Assembly (NCBI RefSeq): GCF_025642115.1
Contig: NZ_CP106753.1
Location: forward strand, 829,501-893,500
Direction: 5' to 3'
Source of the DNA: Chitiniphilus purpureus
Lineage (GTDB): Bacteria; Pseudomonadota; Gammaproteobacteria; Burkholderiales; Chitinibacteraceae
Length of the DNA: 64,000 bases
Under the pieces are notes generated by a model, which was not told the DNA's origin, did no database searches, and saw nothing but the letters and a program-made list of their open reading frames with translations. Shown here piece by piece: positions 11,401-37,200 of the stretch (the first letter of the stretch is position 1; the number at the start of each line of letters is the position of its first letter). A program made the position numbers and the translations under genes.

Positions 11401-14400
11401 CGCCCGGCTGCTCCGGTTCAAGGCGCAACGCGGCGCGGCGCTGCACCCGGCGCTGGCGCAGGCGCTGGAACACGAGCTGGCGATGCACGAGCGCACCTTT
11501 GTCGGTGAGGCGGGGACGCTGGCTGGCATCGAGCGCCGTTTCGGCGCGCCTGCGCAGCCTGCCGCCCTGCCGGCCGTGGTGTCGTCGCAGCCGGCCGCCG
11601 CCGCCGACCTGCCGGCGCTGACCGCCGCGCTCAGGCGCATGCTGGCGCACGAGTTGCGCATGCCGGAGCACGAGATCGGCGAGGACGAACAATTCGTCGA
11701 GCTGGGGCTCGATTCCATCACCGGTGTCACCTGGATCCGCAGCATCAACGAGGTCTACGGCACCGCGCTCGAAGCAATCGAGGTGTACAGCCATCCCACG
11801 CTGGGCCGGCTGGCTTGCCATCTGCAGGCGCTGCTGCCGCAGGCCGCGGCGCTGCCGCCCCTGTCGGCATCGGCAGCCGGCGATCCAGCGGCGCTGCTCG
11901 CCGAACTCAGGCGCATGCTGGCGCACGAGTTGCGCATGCCGGAGCACGAGATCGGCGAGGACGAACAATTCGTCGAGCTGGGGCTCGATTCCATCACCGG
12001 CGTCACCTGGATCCGCAGCATCAACGAGGTCTACGGCACCGCGCTCGAAGCGATCGAGGTGTACAGCCACCCCACGCTGCGCCGGCTGGCAAGCCACGTC
12101 GGTGGGCAGCTGCGGCCCGCCGCGGTGCCGCAGCCCGTCCCGCCCGCAGCGGCTGCAGCGGCCGCGATACCGGCGCTGCATACGCTGCTGTCGTGGCGCG
12201 GCCAGGGCCGCGTGCTGCCGCAGGAGGGTGCGCTGCGGGTACAGCCCATCGCCGTGATCGGCATGGCCGGGCGCTTTCCCAAGGCGCCCGACCTGGCGAC
12301 GTTCTGGCGCAATATCGCCGAGGGCCGCGACTGCATCGATGAGATCCCGCCGCAGCGTTGGGATATCGAGCGTTACTACCAGGCGGGCGAAGCCGTGCCG
12401 GGCAAGACCTACAGCCGCTGGATGGGCGTGCTGGACGGCCATGACCGATTCGACGCGGCGTTCTTCAACATCTCGCCGCGTGAAGCCAGGAGCATGGACC
12501 CGCAGCAGCGCCTGTTCCTGGAGGTGTGCTGGCACGGCATCGAGCATGCCGGCTACAACCCCAGGGCGCTGGCAGGCAGCCGCTGTGGCGTGTTCGTCGG
12601 CTGCTCGGCCGGCGACTACCACCAGCTGTCGCGCCGCGAACAGCTCAGCGGCCAGGGCTTCACCGGCGCCGCGCCGTCCATCCTGGCGGCGCGCATCGCC
12701 TACTTCCTCGACCTGCACGGCCCCAGCCTGTCGATCGATACCGCGTGCTCGTCGTCGCTGGTGGCGGTGGCCACCGCCTGCGACAGCCTCATCGCGCACG
12801 GTTGCGATGTCGCGCTCGCTGGCGGCGTCAACGTGATGGCCGGGCCGGCGATGCAGATCATGACTGCGCAACTGGGCATGCTGTCGCCGCAAGGGCGTTG
12901 CTTCACCTTCGACGCGCGCGCCAGCGGCATCGTCAACGGCGAGGGAGTGGGGGTGGTGCTGCTCAAGCGGCTGGCCGATGCCGAACGCGACGGCGACGCC
13001 ATCCACGGCGTGCTCGAAGGCTGGGGGGTCAACCAGGACGGCCGTACCAACGGCATCACTGCGCCCAACGCCGATGCGCAGGCACGGCTGCAGGAGACGG
13101 TGTACCGGCGCTTCGGCATCGATCCGGCCGGCATCGGGCTGATCGAGGCGCACGGCACCGGCACGGCGCTGGGCGATCCGATCGAGGTGGCCGGGCTCAA
13201 GGCCGCCTTCGGCAGGTTCACCCGCAACCAGGACTACTGCGCGCTCGGCTCGGTCAAGAGCAACATCGGCCACTGCCTGAGCGCGGCCGGCATCTCCGGC
13301 CTGCTCAAGGCGCTGCTGGCGCTGGGGCACGCGCAGCTGCCGCCGGCGGCGCATTTCCGGCAGCTCAACCCGCATATCGCGCTCGCCGGCTCGCCGTTCT
13401 ATGTCAATGCGCGCTTGCAGCCCTGGCCGCAAGGGCAGGGGCCGCGCCGCGCCGCGGTCAATTCGTTCGGCTTTTCCGGCACCAATGCCCATGTGGTGGT
13501 GGCCGAGCACCGGCGGCCGGCGGCAGCGCCGTCGCAGTCCGGCCCGATGCTGGTGCCGCTGTCGGCCCGCACGGATCAGGCACTGCGGCACCAGGCGCGC
13601 GATCTGCTGGCCTTCCTGCAGGCGATGCCGGACGCCCCACTCGACGACATCGCCTACACGCTGCAGTTGGGGCGCGAGGAGATGGACGAACGCGCCGCCT
13701 TCATCGCCGACACGCCGGCCGCGCTTGTGGCGCAGTTGCAGGCGTTCGCCGCCGGCGAGGCTGCGCCGGGCATCTACCAGGGGGCGTTGACGCGTGGCCG
13801 CGAGACGCTGGCGGCGCTGGCCGCCGATCCGGATTTCCAGCGCATGCTGGGCAACTGGATCGCCAGGCGCGCGCTCGCCCGGCTGGCCGATCTGTGGGTG
13901 CAGGGGCTGGCGCTCGACTGGGCGGCGTTCCACGCGGGCGGCCCGCTGCCGCGCCGCATCGGCCTGCCCGGCTATCCGTTCGCCGACGAGCGCCATTGGC
14001 TCGATGCCGAACCCGAATCGGCCGCCGTGCCGGCGGCCGGCACGCGCCATCCGCTGCTGCAGACCAATACCGCCGACCTGTACCGGCAGCAATACCGTAC
14101 CGCGCTGGCGGGCGACGAATGCTTCCTCACCGGGCGCGAACTGCCGGACGCGGGTGCGCAGCGGGTGCTGTCGGCGGCGGCCTGCCTGGAGATGGCGTGC
14201 GCTGCGCTGGCCGAGGCCCTGCCGCAACGGGCGCCCGACGCGCCGATCGCGCTGCACGGCCTGGTCTGGCAGGGCGCGCTGGCGGCGCCGCAGGCCGTGT
14301 CGATCGCACTGGCGCCGGACGGCGACGGCGCCGCATTCGAGATCTTCGGCGCGTCCGATGCGCCCGCGCATTGCCAGGGGCTGGCGCTGCCGCACCACGC

Positions 14401-17400
14401 CGCCGCACCGGCCACGCTGGATCTGGCATCGCTGCGCGCGCGGCTGCGCACCGCCGTGCCAGCCATATCCGGTACCGAAGCCATCGCCGCGCTCCATCTC
14501 GCTGCTGGCGAAGCGCTGGCGCATCTGACGCTGCCGGCGGCCCTGGTGCCGACGCTGACCCAGTACCGGCTGCATCCGGTCCTGCTCGATGCCGCGTTGC
14601 ATGCCGGCCTGACGCTGCTGGGGGAGACGGCGCCCGGCACGCTCGACGCGGCCGAGGTGCTGGCGGCGTGCCCGGCCGAGGCGTTTGCCTGGGCGCGGCG
14701 CAGCGCCGGCAGTGCACCCGCGGTCGATATCGATGTGTGCGACGGCGACGGCCGCATCTGCGTCACCCTGCGCGGTCTTGCACCGCAGCACACGCTGCAC
14801 GCCGGGCTGATGCCGCAGGTCGAACCGGCGCTGCCCACGGCACCGGCCGTTGCCGCACCCGCCCCGCTGGCCGCCGTGGCGGCGCAGCCGGATGCGCGGC
14901 CGGCGCTGTCGGTGCTGCGGCAGGACCTGCGCGCGAGCCTGGCGCAGGCGCTGTACATGAAGCCGGCCGAGGTGGACGAGGCACGCCCGTTCACCGAGCT
15001 GGGCCTCGATTCCATCGTCGGCGTCGAGTGGGTCAAGGTGATCAACAGGCGCTGGGGCAGCAACCTGTCGGCGACGCGGGTGTACGACTATCCGAATGTG
15101 GCGGTGTTGGCGGCGTTCCTGCATGCGCAGCTGCCCGGCGCGGCCCCGGCGGCGCCCGCCGCGCCTGCTGCCGTGCCCGTGCCCGCCCCGCTGGTGGCGG
15201 CGCAGCCGGATGCGCGGCCGTCGCTGCCGGCGCTGCGGCAGGACCTGCGCGCGAGCCTGGCGCAGGCGCTGTACATGAAGCCGGCCGAGGTGGACGAGGC
15301 ACGCCCGTTCACCGAGCTGGGGCTCGATTCCATCGTCGGCGTCGAGTGGGTCAAGGTGATCAACAGGCGCTGGGGCAGCAACCTGTCGGCGACGCGGGTG
15401 TACGACTATCCGAATGTGGCGGCGCTGGCGGCATTCCTGCATGCGCAGCTGCCCGGCGCGGCCCCGGCGGTCGCGCCCCTGGTTCCCGACATCGCGCCCG
15501 CGGCCCCGGCCGCCGTGGTTGCGGTGCCGGTGGTGGCCCACGCCGCCGTGCCGCCGCTGCGCAGCGTACGCCGGCCTGCGGCGGGCGGTCTGCATTTCGA
15601 GCCCAAGTTCGGCAAGCGCTTCAAGGACCTGTACTTTCATTGCGCCGACGGCGAGGGCGATTTCGAGACCGACGGCGAATTCAGCGTGCGTTGCGTCATC
15701 AACCCCGAAACCAATGTCTGCCTCAGGGAACATGTGGTGTTCGGCCGGCACCTGCTGCCGACCGATGCCTACGTGGAGCTGGTCTACGCCGCCTGCCGCA
15801 CCTATTTCAGCGAGGTGCCGCTGCGCCTGGAGCAGATCGCCCTGGTCAGCCCGCTGCTGGGCGTGCCGGGCTGCGACACCGGGCTCAAGGTGACCTTCCG
15901 CCGCGCCGGCGAGGCGTTGCAGTTCACCGTGCATTCGGCACCGGCGGGCGCGGCGGATGACGAGACGCTGCATCTGCAGGGCCGCATCGTGCCGGCGCAC
16001 GGCGTGCCGGCGGGCCGGCTGGGTGCGGATTTCACTGTCGAGCGCGAGCTGGATGGCGCGCAGATCCGCACCAATGCCGGCACCTGGTACGCACCGCTGC
16101 AGCAGTTGCAACTCGGCCGTTCGGCCGCGCTGGGCCGTATCCGCGTGGCCGGGCACGACTGGTCGTTCCTGGCCAACCCGTTTGCGCTGTACGGCGGGCT
16201 GTGCACCGTCATCAACCATTGTGCCTACCTCGCCGAGCAGCAGTTCGGTCCCAGCGACGACGAATTCCTGCCGCACCGGATCGGCGCCATCGCCTTCGCC
16301 GGCCCGCTCGATCAGGCCGGGTACGACTGCCATGCCAGGCTGCGCGCGCTGGCGCACGATGCCGCGTCGTTCGATTTCGAGCTGGTCGATGCCAGCGGGC
16401 GGGCGGTGCTGACGGTCGAGGACATCGGCCTGCGCCGGGTCGCACGCAGCACGCTCGAACGCCAGGCCGTGATGCAGCCGCCGCGGCCGTCGGTCATGCC
16501 GCGGGGCACGGCTGAGGTCGCCGTCATCGGCATGGCCTGCCGCTACCCGATGAGCGAGACCGTCGAGGCGTTCTGGGACAACCTCAAGGCCGGCCGCGAT
16601 TGCGTGACCGAAGTGCCGGCCGGGCGCTGGGACGGCCACGCCGACTGGTACCACCCGGACCCGCGGCATCCGCATACCTCGTACTCGCGCTGGGGCGGCT
16701 TCCTGGAGGGCATCGATGCCTTCGACGCGCTGTTCTTCGGCATCGCGCCCGCCGAGGCGGAGCTGATCGATCCGCAGCAGCGCCTGTTCCTGGAGGAGTG
16801 CTGGAAGGCGATCGAGCGTGCCGGCTACGCACCGGGCGCGTTGTCCGACGCAGCCTGCGGCGTATACGTGGGCTGTGCCGGCGGCGACTATGCCCGGGTG
16901 CTGGCCGGTGACGGCCAGGACACGGCCGGGGCCGCCTTCATGGGCACATCCAGCGCCATCCTGGCGGCGCGCATCTCGTATCACCTCAACCTGAAGGGCC
17001 CGGCGCTGGCGATCGACACCGCCTGCTCGTCGTCGCTGGTGGCGGTGCACCTGGCGTGCGAAAGCATCCGCCGCGGCGAGAACCGGCTGGCGCTGGCCGG
17101 CGGCGTCAACCTGCTGACCACGCCGATCGGCCACATCCTCACCTCGCAGGTGGGCATGCCCTCGCGCGACGGGCGCTGCGCCGCGTTCGACGCCTCGGCC
17201 GACGGCATCGTGTTCTCCGAGGGTTGCGGCGTGCTGCTGCTCAAGGCGCTGGCGGATGCCGAGCGCGACGGTGACGACATCCTGGGCGTGATCCGCGGTT
17301 CGGGCATCAACCAGGACGGCAAGACCAACGGCATCACCGCGCCGAGCGCCCTGGCGCAGGAAGCGCTGCTGCGGCAGGTGTATGGCCGCTTCGGCATTGA

Positions 17401-19254
17401 CGCCGCGCGCATCGGCTATGTCGAGGCGCACGGCACCGCCACACCGCTGGGCGACCCGATCGAGGTCAGCGCGCTGACCGCGGCGTTCGGCTCCGGCGGG
17501 CAGGCGCGCTGCGCGCTCGGCTCGGTCAAGAGCAACATCGGCCATACCGGCTTTGCCGCCGGCGTGGCCGGCATGATCAAGGCGCTGCTGTGCCTGCGGC
17601 ACCGCATGCTGGTGCCGTCGATCCACTATGCGCGGCCCAACCCGCATATCGCGTTCGGGCAGTCGCCGTTCCACGTCAACACGCAGTACCGCGCATGGGA
17701 CAGTGCCACGCCGCGGCTGGCCGCCGTCAGCTCGTTCGGCTTTTCCGGCACCAATGCGCACGTGGTGATCGAGGAATACACGGCGCCGCCCGCCGCGCCG
17801 CAGACGGTAGGCGAGGTGCTGGTGCCGCTGTCGGCCAAGACCGCCGAGCAGCTGCGGCACAAGGCGCGCGACCTGCTGGCGGCGCTGCGGCGCGAGCCCG
17901 TGCCGGATCTGGCGCGGCTGGCCTACACGCTGCAGGTGGGGCGCGATCCGATGCCGCACCGGCTGGCGCTGATCTGCGACGGCATCGAGCCGCTGGCGCA
18001 GCAACTGGCCGGCTGGCTGGACGGCGACAGTGTGGACGGCGTGCTGCAAGGCCAGGCCGCGCGCGGCGACGACCTGCTGGCGGCGTTCGCCGACGACGAG
18101 CAGATGCGCGGCGTGATCGCACACTGGGTGGCCGGCCGCAACCTGCACAAGGTGGCGCAACTGTGGGTCAGGGGCTTCGAGCTGGATTGGCACGCCTTCC
18201 ACCCGCAGCCGCGGCCGCGCCGGATGGCGCTGCCCGCCTATCCGTTCGCCCGCGAGCGCTGCTGGGTGGCCGCCACGCAGGCGGCGCGGCGCGGCGCGCC
18301 CGCAGCTGCCGCGGCGGTGCTGCACCCGCTGCTGCACCGCAATACCTCGGACCTGAGCCAGCAGCGCTACGACAGCACCTTCAGCGGCGACGAGTTCTTC
18401 CTGGCCGACCACCGCGTCGACGGCCGGCGCATGCTGCCGGCGGTGGCCTACCTGGAGATGGCGCGCGCCGCGTTGCTGGATGCACTGCCGCCCGAGCGCG
18501 CCACACACGGCATCGAGCTGCGCCATGTGGTCTGGGCGCAGCCCATCGTGGTCGACGCACCGCGCCGTGTGGCCATCGCCGTGTTCGCCGAGCAGGGGGA
18601 TGCGCTGGGCTTCGAGGTCTACAGCCAGGACGGCGCCGACGAGGCGCTGCACTGCCAGGGCAGCGGCGTGTCGGCGATGCCGGGCACGCTGCCGCCGCTT
18701 GACCTGGCCGGGCTGCGCGCGCAGATGACGCGCGGCAGCCAGGACGGCGCGGCGCTCTACCCGGCGTTCGCCGGGCTGGGGCTGGACTACGGGCCGGCGC
18801 TGCGCGGCATCGTCGCGCTCCATCGCGGCGACGGTGCAGTGCTGCTGGAACTGGCACTGCCCGAGGCCGCGCGCGGCGATGGCTACGTGCTGCATCCCAG
18901 CCTGATGGACAGCGCGCTGCAAGGCGCCATCGCGCTGTTCGACGAGGGCCCGGCCCGCCAGCCATGGCTGCCGTTCGCGCTCGAATCGCTGCACATCGTC
19001 TCGGCCGCCAGCGGCGGGCACCTGTACGCCTGGGTGCGCCATGCCCGGGGCGGGGCGGGCGTACTGCCCCATCTCACCAAGGTCGACATCGATCTGTGCG
19101 ACGCGCACGGCAATGTCTGCGTCGCAATGCGGGGCTTCTCGGCCCGGCCCGCGGCCGGAGCCGCCCCATTCGATGAAGCCCGTTACCAGTCGATCATCGC
19201 CGGCATTCTCAACCATGAGATCTCCGCCGACGAAGCCGTGGAACTCGAAAAGCT

Positions 19255-19258
<4 letters not shown>
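2492..19258 (+). CDS. Trans-AT polyketide synthase, protein 1 (modules 1-4a)
   Basis: A 5588-residue multidomain PKS: KS-DH-KR-ACP / KS-DH0-ECH-ECH-ECH-ACP-ACP / KS-DH0-ACP-ACP-(DH-like) / KS-DH. All four KS have the Cys-His-His triad, with Cys codons at 3029, 7289, 12746 and 17024. No acyltransferase domain follows any KS; the KS is followed instead by the short linker ending in PF(A/D)xxxxW typical of trans-AT systems, so malonyl units must be loaded by a separate AT. The ATG at 2492 (GGAAAG just upstream) is preferred over the in-frame GTG at 2480. The C terminus ends in a short helix ([12 protein letters not shown]) that looks like a docking element matching the N terminus of protein 2, with which it overlaps by ATGA. 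The first KS begins within 10 residues of the start, so there is no loading module. Module details are given separately. Confidence 0.95.
2513..6640 (+). other. PKS module 1: KS1-DH-KR-ACP
   Basis: KS1 (about 2513-3800) has its active Cys at 3029 in TACSTS and His codons at 3437 (HGTGT) and 3557 (GHLEAAAG). The spelling QTACSTS and the segment VKTQIGH differ from every other KS in the window, as suits a first KS that takes a starter from a discrete carrier. The DH (about 4241-5080) is intact: His at 4334 with the Pro of LPG, YGPAH at 4712 and the Asp of LMDGALQ at 4838. The KR (about 5171-6340) has TGGLGGLG at 5633 and its Tyr at 6068 in ADYAAAN. The ACP Ser codon is at 6518 (YGIDSI). Expected product: one extension with an alpha,beta double bond. 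Confidence 0.88.
9425..11530 (+). other. Three tandem crotonase-fold (ECH-like) domains in module 2
   Basis: Domain a (about 9425-10080) has a recognisable [16 protein letters not shown]...ACDFLVC core. Domain b (about 10139-10740) keeps only the outline ([26 protein letters not shown]). Domain c (about 10796-11530) is well conserved, with [22 protein letters not shown], the oxyanion loop GHGIGAGW and [11 protein letters not shown]. It resembles the ECH2 decarboxylases of polyketide beta-branching such as CurF ECH2 and PksI. Domain a or b may be the ECH1 dehydratase partner, but neither has motifs clear enough to decide, and b may be only structural. The same three-domain block occurs in module 5. 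Confidence 0.75.
11630..12100 (+). repeat. Nearly identical tandem ACP coding repeat, module 2 (period 276 bp)
   Basis: The coding DNA from CTCAGGCGCATGCTGG at 11630 recurs at 11906 with only a handful of base differences over about 185 bases, spanning the whole carrier core including both Ser codons (11714 and 11990). Identity this high at silent positions points to recent duplication or ongoing gene conversion, not to selection on the protein alone. Confidence 0.9.
12242..15450 (+). other. PKS module 3: KS3-DH0-ACP-ACP, second beta-branching carrier pair
   Basis: KS3 (about 12242-13515) has its Cys at 12746 in DTACSSS and ends in [10 protein letters not shown]. The following dehydratase fold (about 14045-14800) has lost its His: the loop reads [13 protein letters not shown]. 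Two carriers follow, with Ser codons at 15011 and 15329, both reading [10 protein letters not shown], again with Trp at +6. Unlike modules 2 and 5, no crotonase domain is built in. The ECH activities would have to come from a neighbouring module or from free enzymes if this beta-keto group is branched. Confidence 0.85.
14878..15460 (+). repeat. Nearly identical tandem ACP coding repeat, module 3 (period 318 bp)
   Basis: The stretch beginning GCGGCGCAGCCGGATGC near 14878 is repeated 318 bases downstream near 15196. Apart from a few base changes, both copies run through the Ser codons (15011 and 15329) to the end of the carrier and into the following linker (CTGCCCGGCGCGGCCCC). As in module 2, the identity extends to silent sites. 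Confidence 0.88.
15560..16452 (+). other. DH-fold domain with His but no Asp (enoyl-isomerase or pyran-synthase type)
   Basis: A double-hotdog domain of about 295 residues between the module 3 carriers and KS4. It keeps the first DH motif as [10 protein letters not shown] (His codon 15731, with the Gly and Pro in register). The second element, normally LxDxxLQ, reads ALYGGLC, so the catalytic Asp is replaced by Tyr. WYAPLQQL stands where YGPxFQ is expected. DH folds with His but without Asp are known as double-bond-shifting enoyl isomerases (as in bacillaene synthase), and pyran synthases are a further related class. Which of these applies, or whether the domain is new, cannot be settled by eye. 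Its place after the carriers, not between KS and ACP, is unusual. Confidence 0.65.
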
Positions 19259-34155
<14,897 letters not shown>

Positions 34156-34177
34156 CCGCTCCGTTCCCGACCCGAAA

Positions 34178-34207
34178 GCCGATGTCCGCCCACTGGGCGG
34201 CATCGGC
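34178..34207 (+). repeat. Hairpin between PKS genes 2 and 3
   Basis: GCCGATG-T-CCGCCC-ACT-GGGCGG-CATCGGC forms a 13-bp stem with one bulged base and a three-base loop. It fills most of the 69-base gap between the two genes and ends 17 bases before the ATG of PKS protein 3. No T run follows, so it is not a normal intrinsic terminator. It may act as a pause or mRNA-stability element, or limit access to the weak ribosome site of the third gene. Confidence 0.7.
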
Positions 34208-34224
34208 GGCACCCAGAGTCCACC

Positions 34225-37200
34225 ATGATCGATTTCGTTGAATACATCGTTGCCGAACTGAAAAGCGCCCGGCTCTCCCGGCAGGACGCGCTCGACCTGA
34301 TCCGGCAGTTCTCGGGGCGCGGCCGCGATGGCGCGGCACCACCGCTGCACCCGCTGCTGCACCGCAACGCCTCCGACCTGGCGCGGCAGCGCTACGCGGC
34401 CTCGTTCGGCGGCGACGAGTTCTTCCTGGACGGTCACCGCGTCGCCACTGGCAGCGGCGCGCCGCTGCCGGTGCTGCCCGGCGTGGCCTATCTGGAGATG
34501 GCGCGCGCCGCCCTGGTCGACGCCCTGCCCGGGCACGGCGGGACGGATGCGGTACAGCTGAGCGACGTGGTCTGGCTCAAGCCACTGGTGGTCGATGCGC
34601 GCACCGAGGTGTTCATCGAGCTGCGCCCGGCCGGCGACGGCGTTGCCGACACCCCGGTCGAGTTCGAGATCCGCAGCCTGGCCGGGCAGGGGGAGGAACT
34701 GCACTGCCGCGGCCTGGCCGCCTTTGCCGGCGAGGCGCCGCCGCCGCTCGATCTGCCGGCGCTCGGGCGCCGGATGCAGGCCGGTGAGCTGGATGCACAG
34801 GCGGTGTATGCCGTCTACCACCGGATGGGCATGCGCTTCGGGCCGGCGCACCAGCCGGTGGCCCGCGTGCTGCGCGGCGAAGGCGAGGCGCTGGCAAGGC
34901 TGGCGTTGCCGACGGCGGTCGCCGGCACGCTGGAGGCGTTCACGCTGCACCCCAGCCTGCTCGACGGCGCACTGCAGGCCGCGCTCGGGCTGGTCGGCGA
35001 CCCGGGCGCATTGCCGCAGCAGCCGTCGCTGCCGTTCGCGCTCGATACGCTGCGCGTCTACGCCGGCTGCCGGCCGCAGATGTACGCCTGGGTGCGGCGC
35101 GTCGGCGGCAGCGGCGCGGTGGCCCGGCTCGATATCACGCTGTGCGACGAGGCCGGCCGGGTATGCGCGGTGCTGCAGGGCTTCGCCTCGCGCACCCTGG
35201 GCACGGCGGAACCACGCGCTGCCGTGCCGCAGCAAGCCACGCACGGACTGGTGCTGGCCACGCCGTGCTGGCGAGCGGCCGCGCTGCCGGATACGGCTGC
35301 GGCGGCCCCGGTGCAGCAGCAGGTGCTGCTGTGCGGGTTGGACCGGTTGCTGGCGCCGCTGCGCCAGCAGCTGCCCGGCGGTCAGGTCGACGTCGTGCCG
35401 CAGGGGCCGGACGATCCGGCCGGCAACTTCACCGCCGCGGCGTTGCATTGCTTCGAGACGGTCCGCACGCTCAGTGCAGGCAAGGGCGGGCCGGTGCTGC
35501 TGCAGCTGGTGGTGCCGGACACGCCGCAGGCGCGGTTGCTGCTGGGGCTGTCCGGGCTGCTGAAATCGGCGACGCTCGAACACCCGGCGCTGCGCGCGCA
35601 GCTGCTGCTGGTCGATCCGGCAACCGACCCGGCGACGCTGGCCGGCTGGCTTGCCGCCGAGGCCGGCACGGGCGCACCGCTGGTGCGTCGCGGCGCGCAG
35701 GCACGTGAGGTGCCGGGCTGGCAGCCGCTGGCCGAGACGGTGCCGCCACTCGCGTTCCGCGAAGGCGGCGTCTATCTCGTCACCGGCGGGCTGGGCGGGC
35801 TGGGCGGGCTCTTCGCCGCCGAGATCCTGCGCCGGACTGTGCAGGCGCGGGTGATCCTGACCGGCCGCGCCGCGCCCTCCGCCAAGACCCGGCGCCGGTT
35901 GGCGGCGCTGGCGGCCGACGCCGACGTATCCCGGCTCGCCTACCTGCCGCTGCAGCTGACTGATGCCGCGGCGGTGGCGGCGCTGGTGCGGCAGATCGAG
36001 GCCGGATACGGCCGGCTCGATGGCATCCTGCACTGCGCCGGCATGATCGCCGACAAGCTGATCGCCAGGAAGAAGCCGGCCGAGGTCGCCCAGGTGCTGG
36101 CGCCCAAGGTGGCCGGCACGGTGCACCTGGATCTGGCGAGCCGGCACCTGGATCTCGATTTCCTGGCGCTGTTCTCGTCCGGCGCCGCGCTGATGGGCAA
36201 CGTGGGGCAGGCCGACTACGCCGCGGCCAACGGTTTTCTCGACCGCTATGCGCACTACCGCAATGAGCTGGCCGCCCGCGGCGAGCGCCGCGGCCTGACG
36301 CTGTCGATCGATTGGCCGCTGTGGCAGGAAGGCGGCATGCCGATGCCGCAGCCGGTGCTGGACGCGATGCGGGCCGCCACCGGCATGCAGCCGCTCGGCA
36401 CCGCCTCCGGCATGGCGGCGTTCCAGCGCAGCCTCGCCGCCGGCCAGCCGCAGACCGTGGTGATCGAGGGCGAGCTGGCCGCGATCCGGCGCACGCTGTT
36501 CAGCGACGGGGCCACAGCACCGGCACCCGTCGCGACGGCACCGGCGCAAGCGATCGTGGCGGCACCGGCGCAATTGGCCGGACAGACCCGCGACTACCTG
36601 CGCCGGCAGTTCGCCGGGCTGTTCAAGCTGCCGTACCAGAAGGTCGACGCTGCCGCGCCGCTGGAGAAATACGGCATCGATTCCATCCTGGCGATGGATC
36701 TGACGCGGCAGCTGGAAAAGACCTTCGGCGCGCTTTCCAAGACGCTGTTCTTCGAATACCAGACCATCGACGAGCTGACCGGCTACTTCCTGCGCGAGCA
36801 CGCGGCAGCGCTGGAAGGGCTGTTCCACACCGCCGCACCGGCGCAGTCTGCCGGCCCGGTGCCGCCGGCACCGGCACCGGTGCGCTCCCGGCTGGCACGC
36901 GCACCGCAGCCGTCGCCGCAGCCGCAACCGGCGCCGCATGCCGAGCCCATCGCCATCGTCGGGCTGAGCGGGCGCTACCCCGAGGCGCGCGACCTGGCCG
37001 CGTTCTGGGACAACCTGCGCGCTGGCCGCGACTGCATCGTCGAGGTACCGGCCAGCCGCTGGGACTGGCGCGATTACTACAGCACGGACCGCAGCACGCC
37101 CGGTGCGCACTACAGCAAGTGGGGCGGCTTCATCGATGGCGTGGACGAGTTCGACCCGCTGTTCTTCAACATCCCGCCGGTGGACGCCGAGCTGCTCGAT

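Larger units (their letters stand above)
6758..12105 (+). other. PKS module 2: KS2-DH0-ECH-ECH-ECH-ACP-ACP, beta-branching module
   Basis: KS2 (about 6758-8065, Cys at 7289 in DTMCSSS) is followed by a dehydratase fold (about 8567-9230). Its His-x-x-x-Gly loop has become DGAPGQT and its LMDGALQ element LLGAALA, so both catalytic residues are gone. Three crotonase-type domains in tandem follow (9425-11530, described separately), then two carriers with Ser codons at 11714 and 11990. Both carriers read [10 protein letters not shown], with the Trp six residues after Ser that marks carriers for HMG-synthase-dependent beta-branching. Expected result: the beta-keto group is not reduced but converted to a beta-methyl or methylene branch. 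The HMG synthase and donor ACP must act in trans. Confidence 0.85.

Noticed and set aside
10484..19216. A 2910-codon open frame on the minus strand opposite PKS protein 1, with similar long antisense frames at 2474-7045, 19183-26016, 26035-30036, 31063-40671 and 41758-47760
   Set aside because: They are shadows of G+C-rich coding on the other strand: translations are Arg/Gly/His-rich with no recognisable domains, while the plus strand encodes continuous PKS domains with intact motifs.
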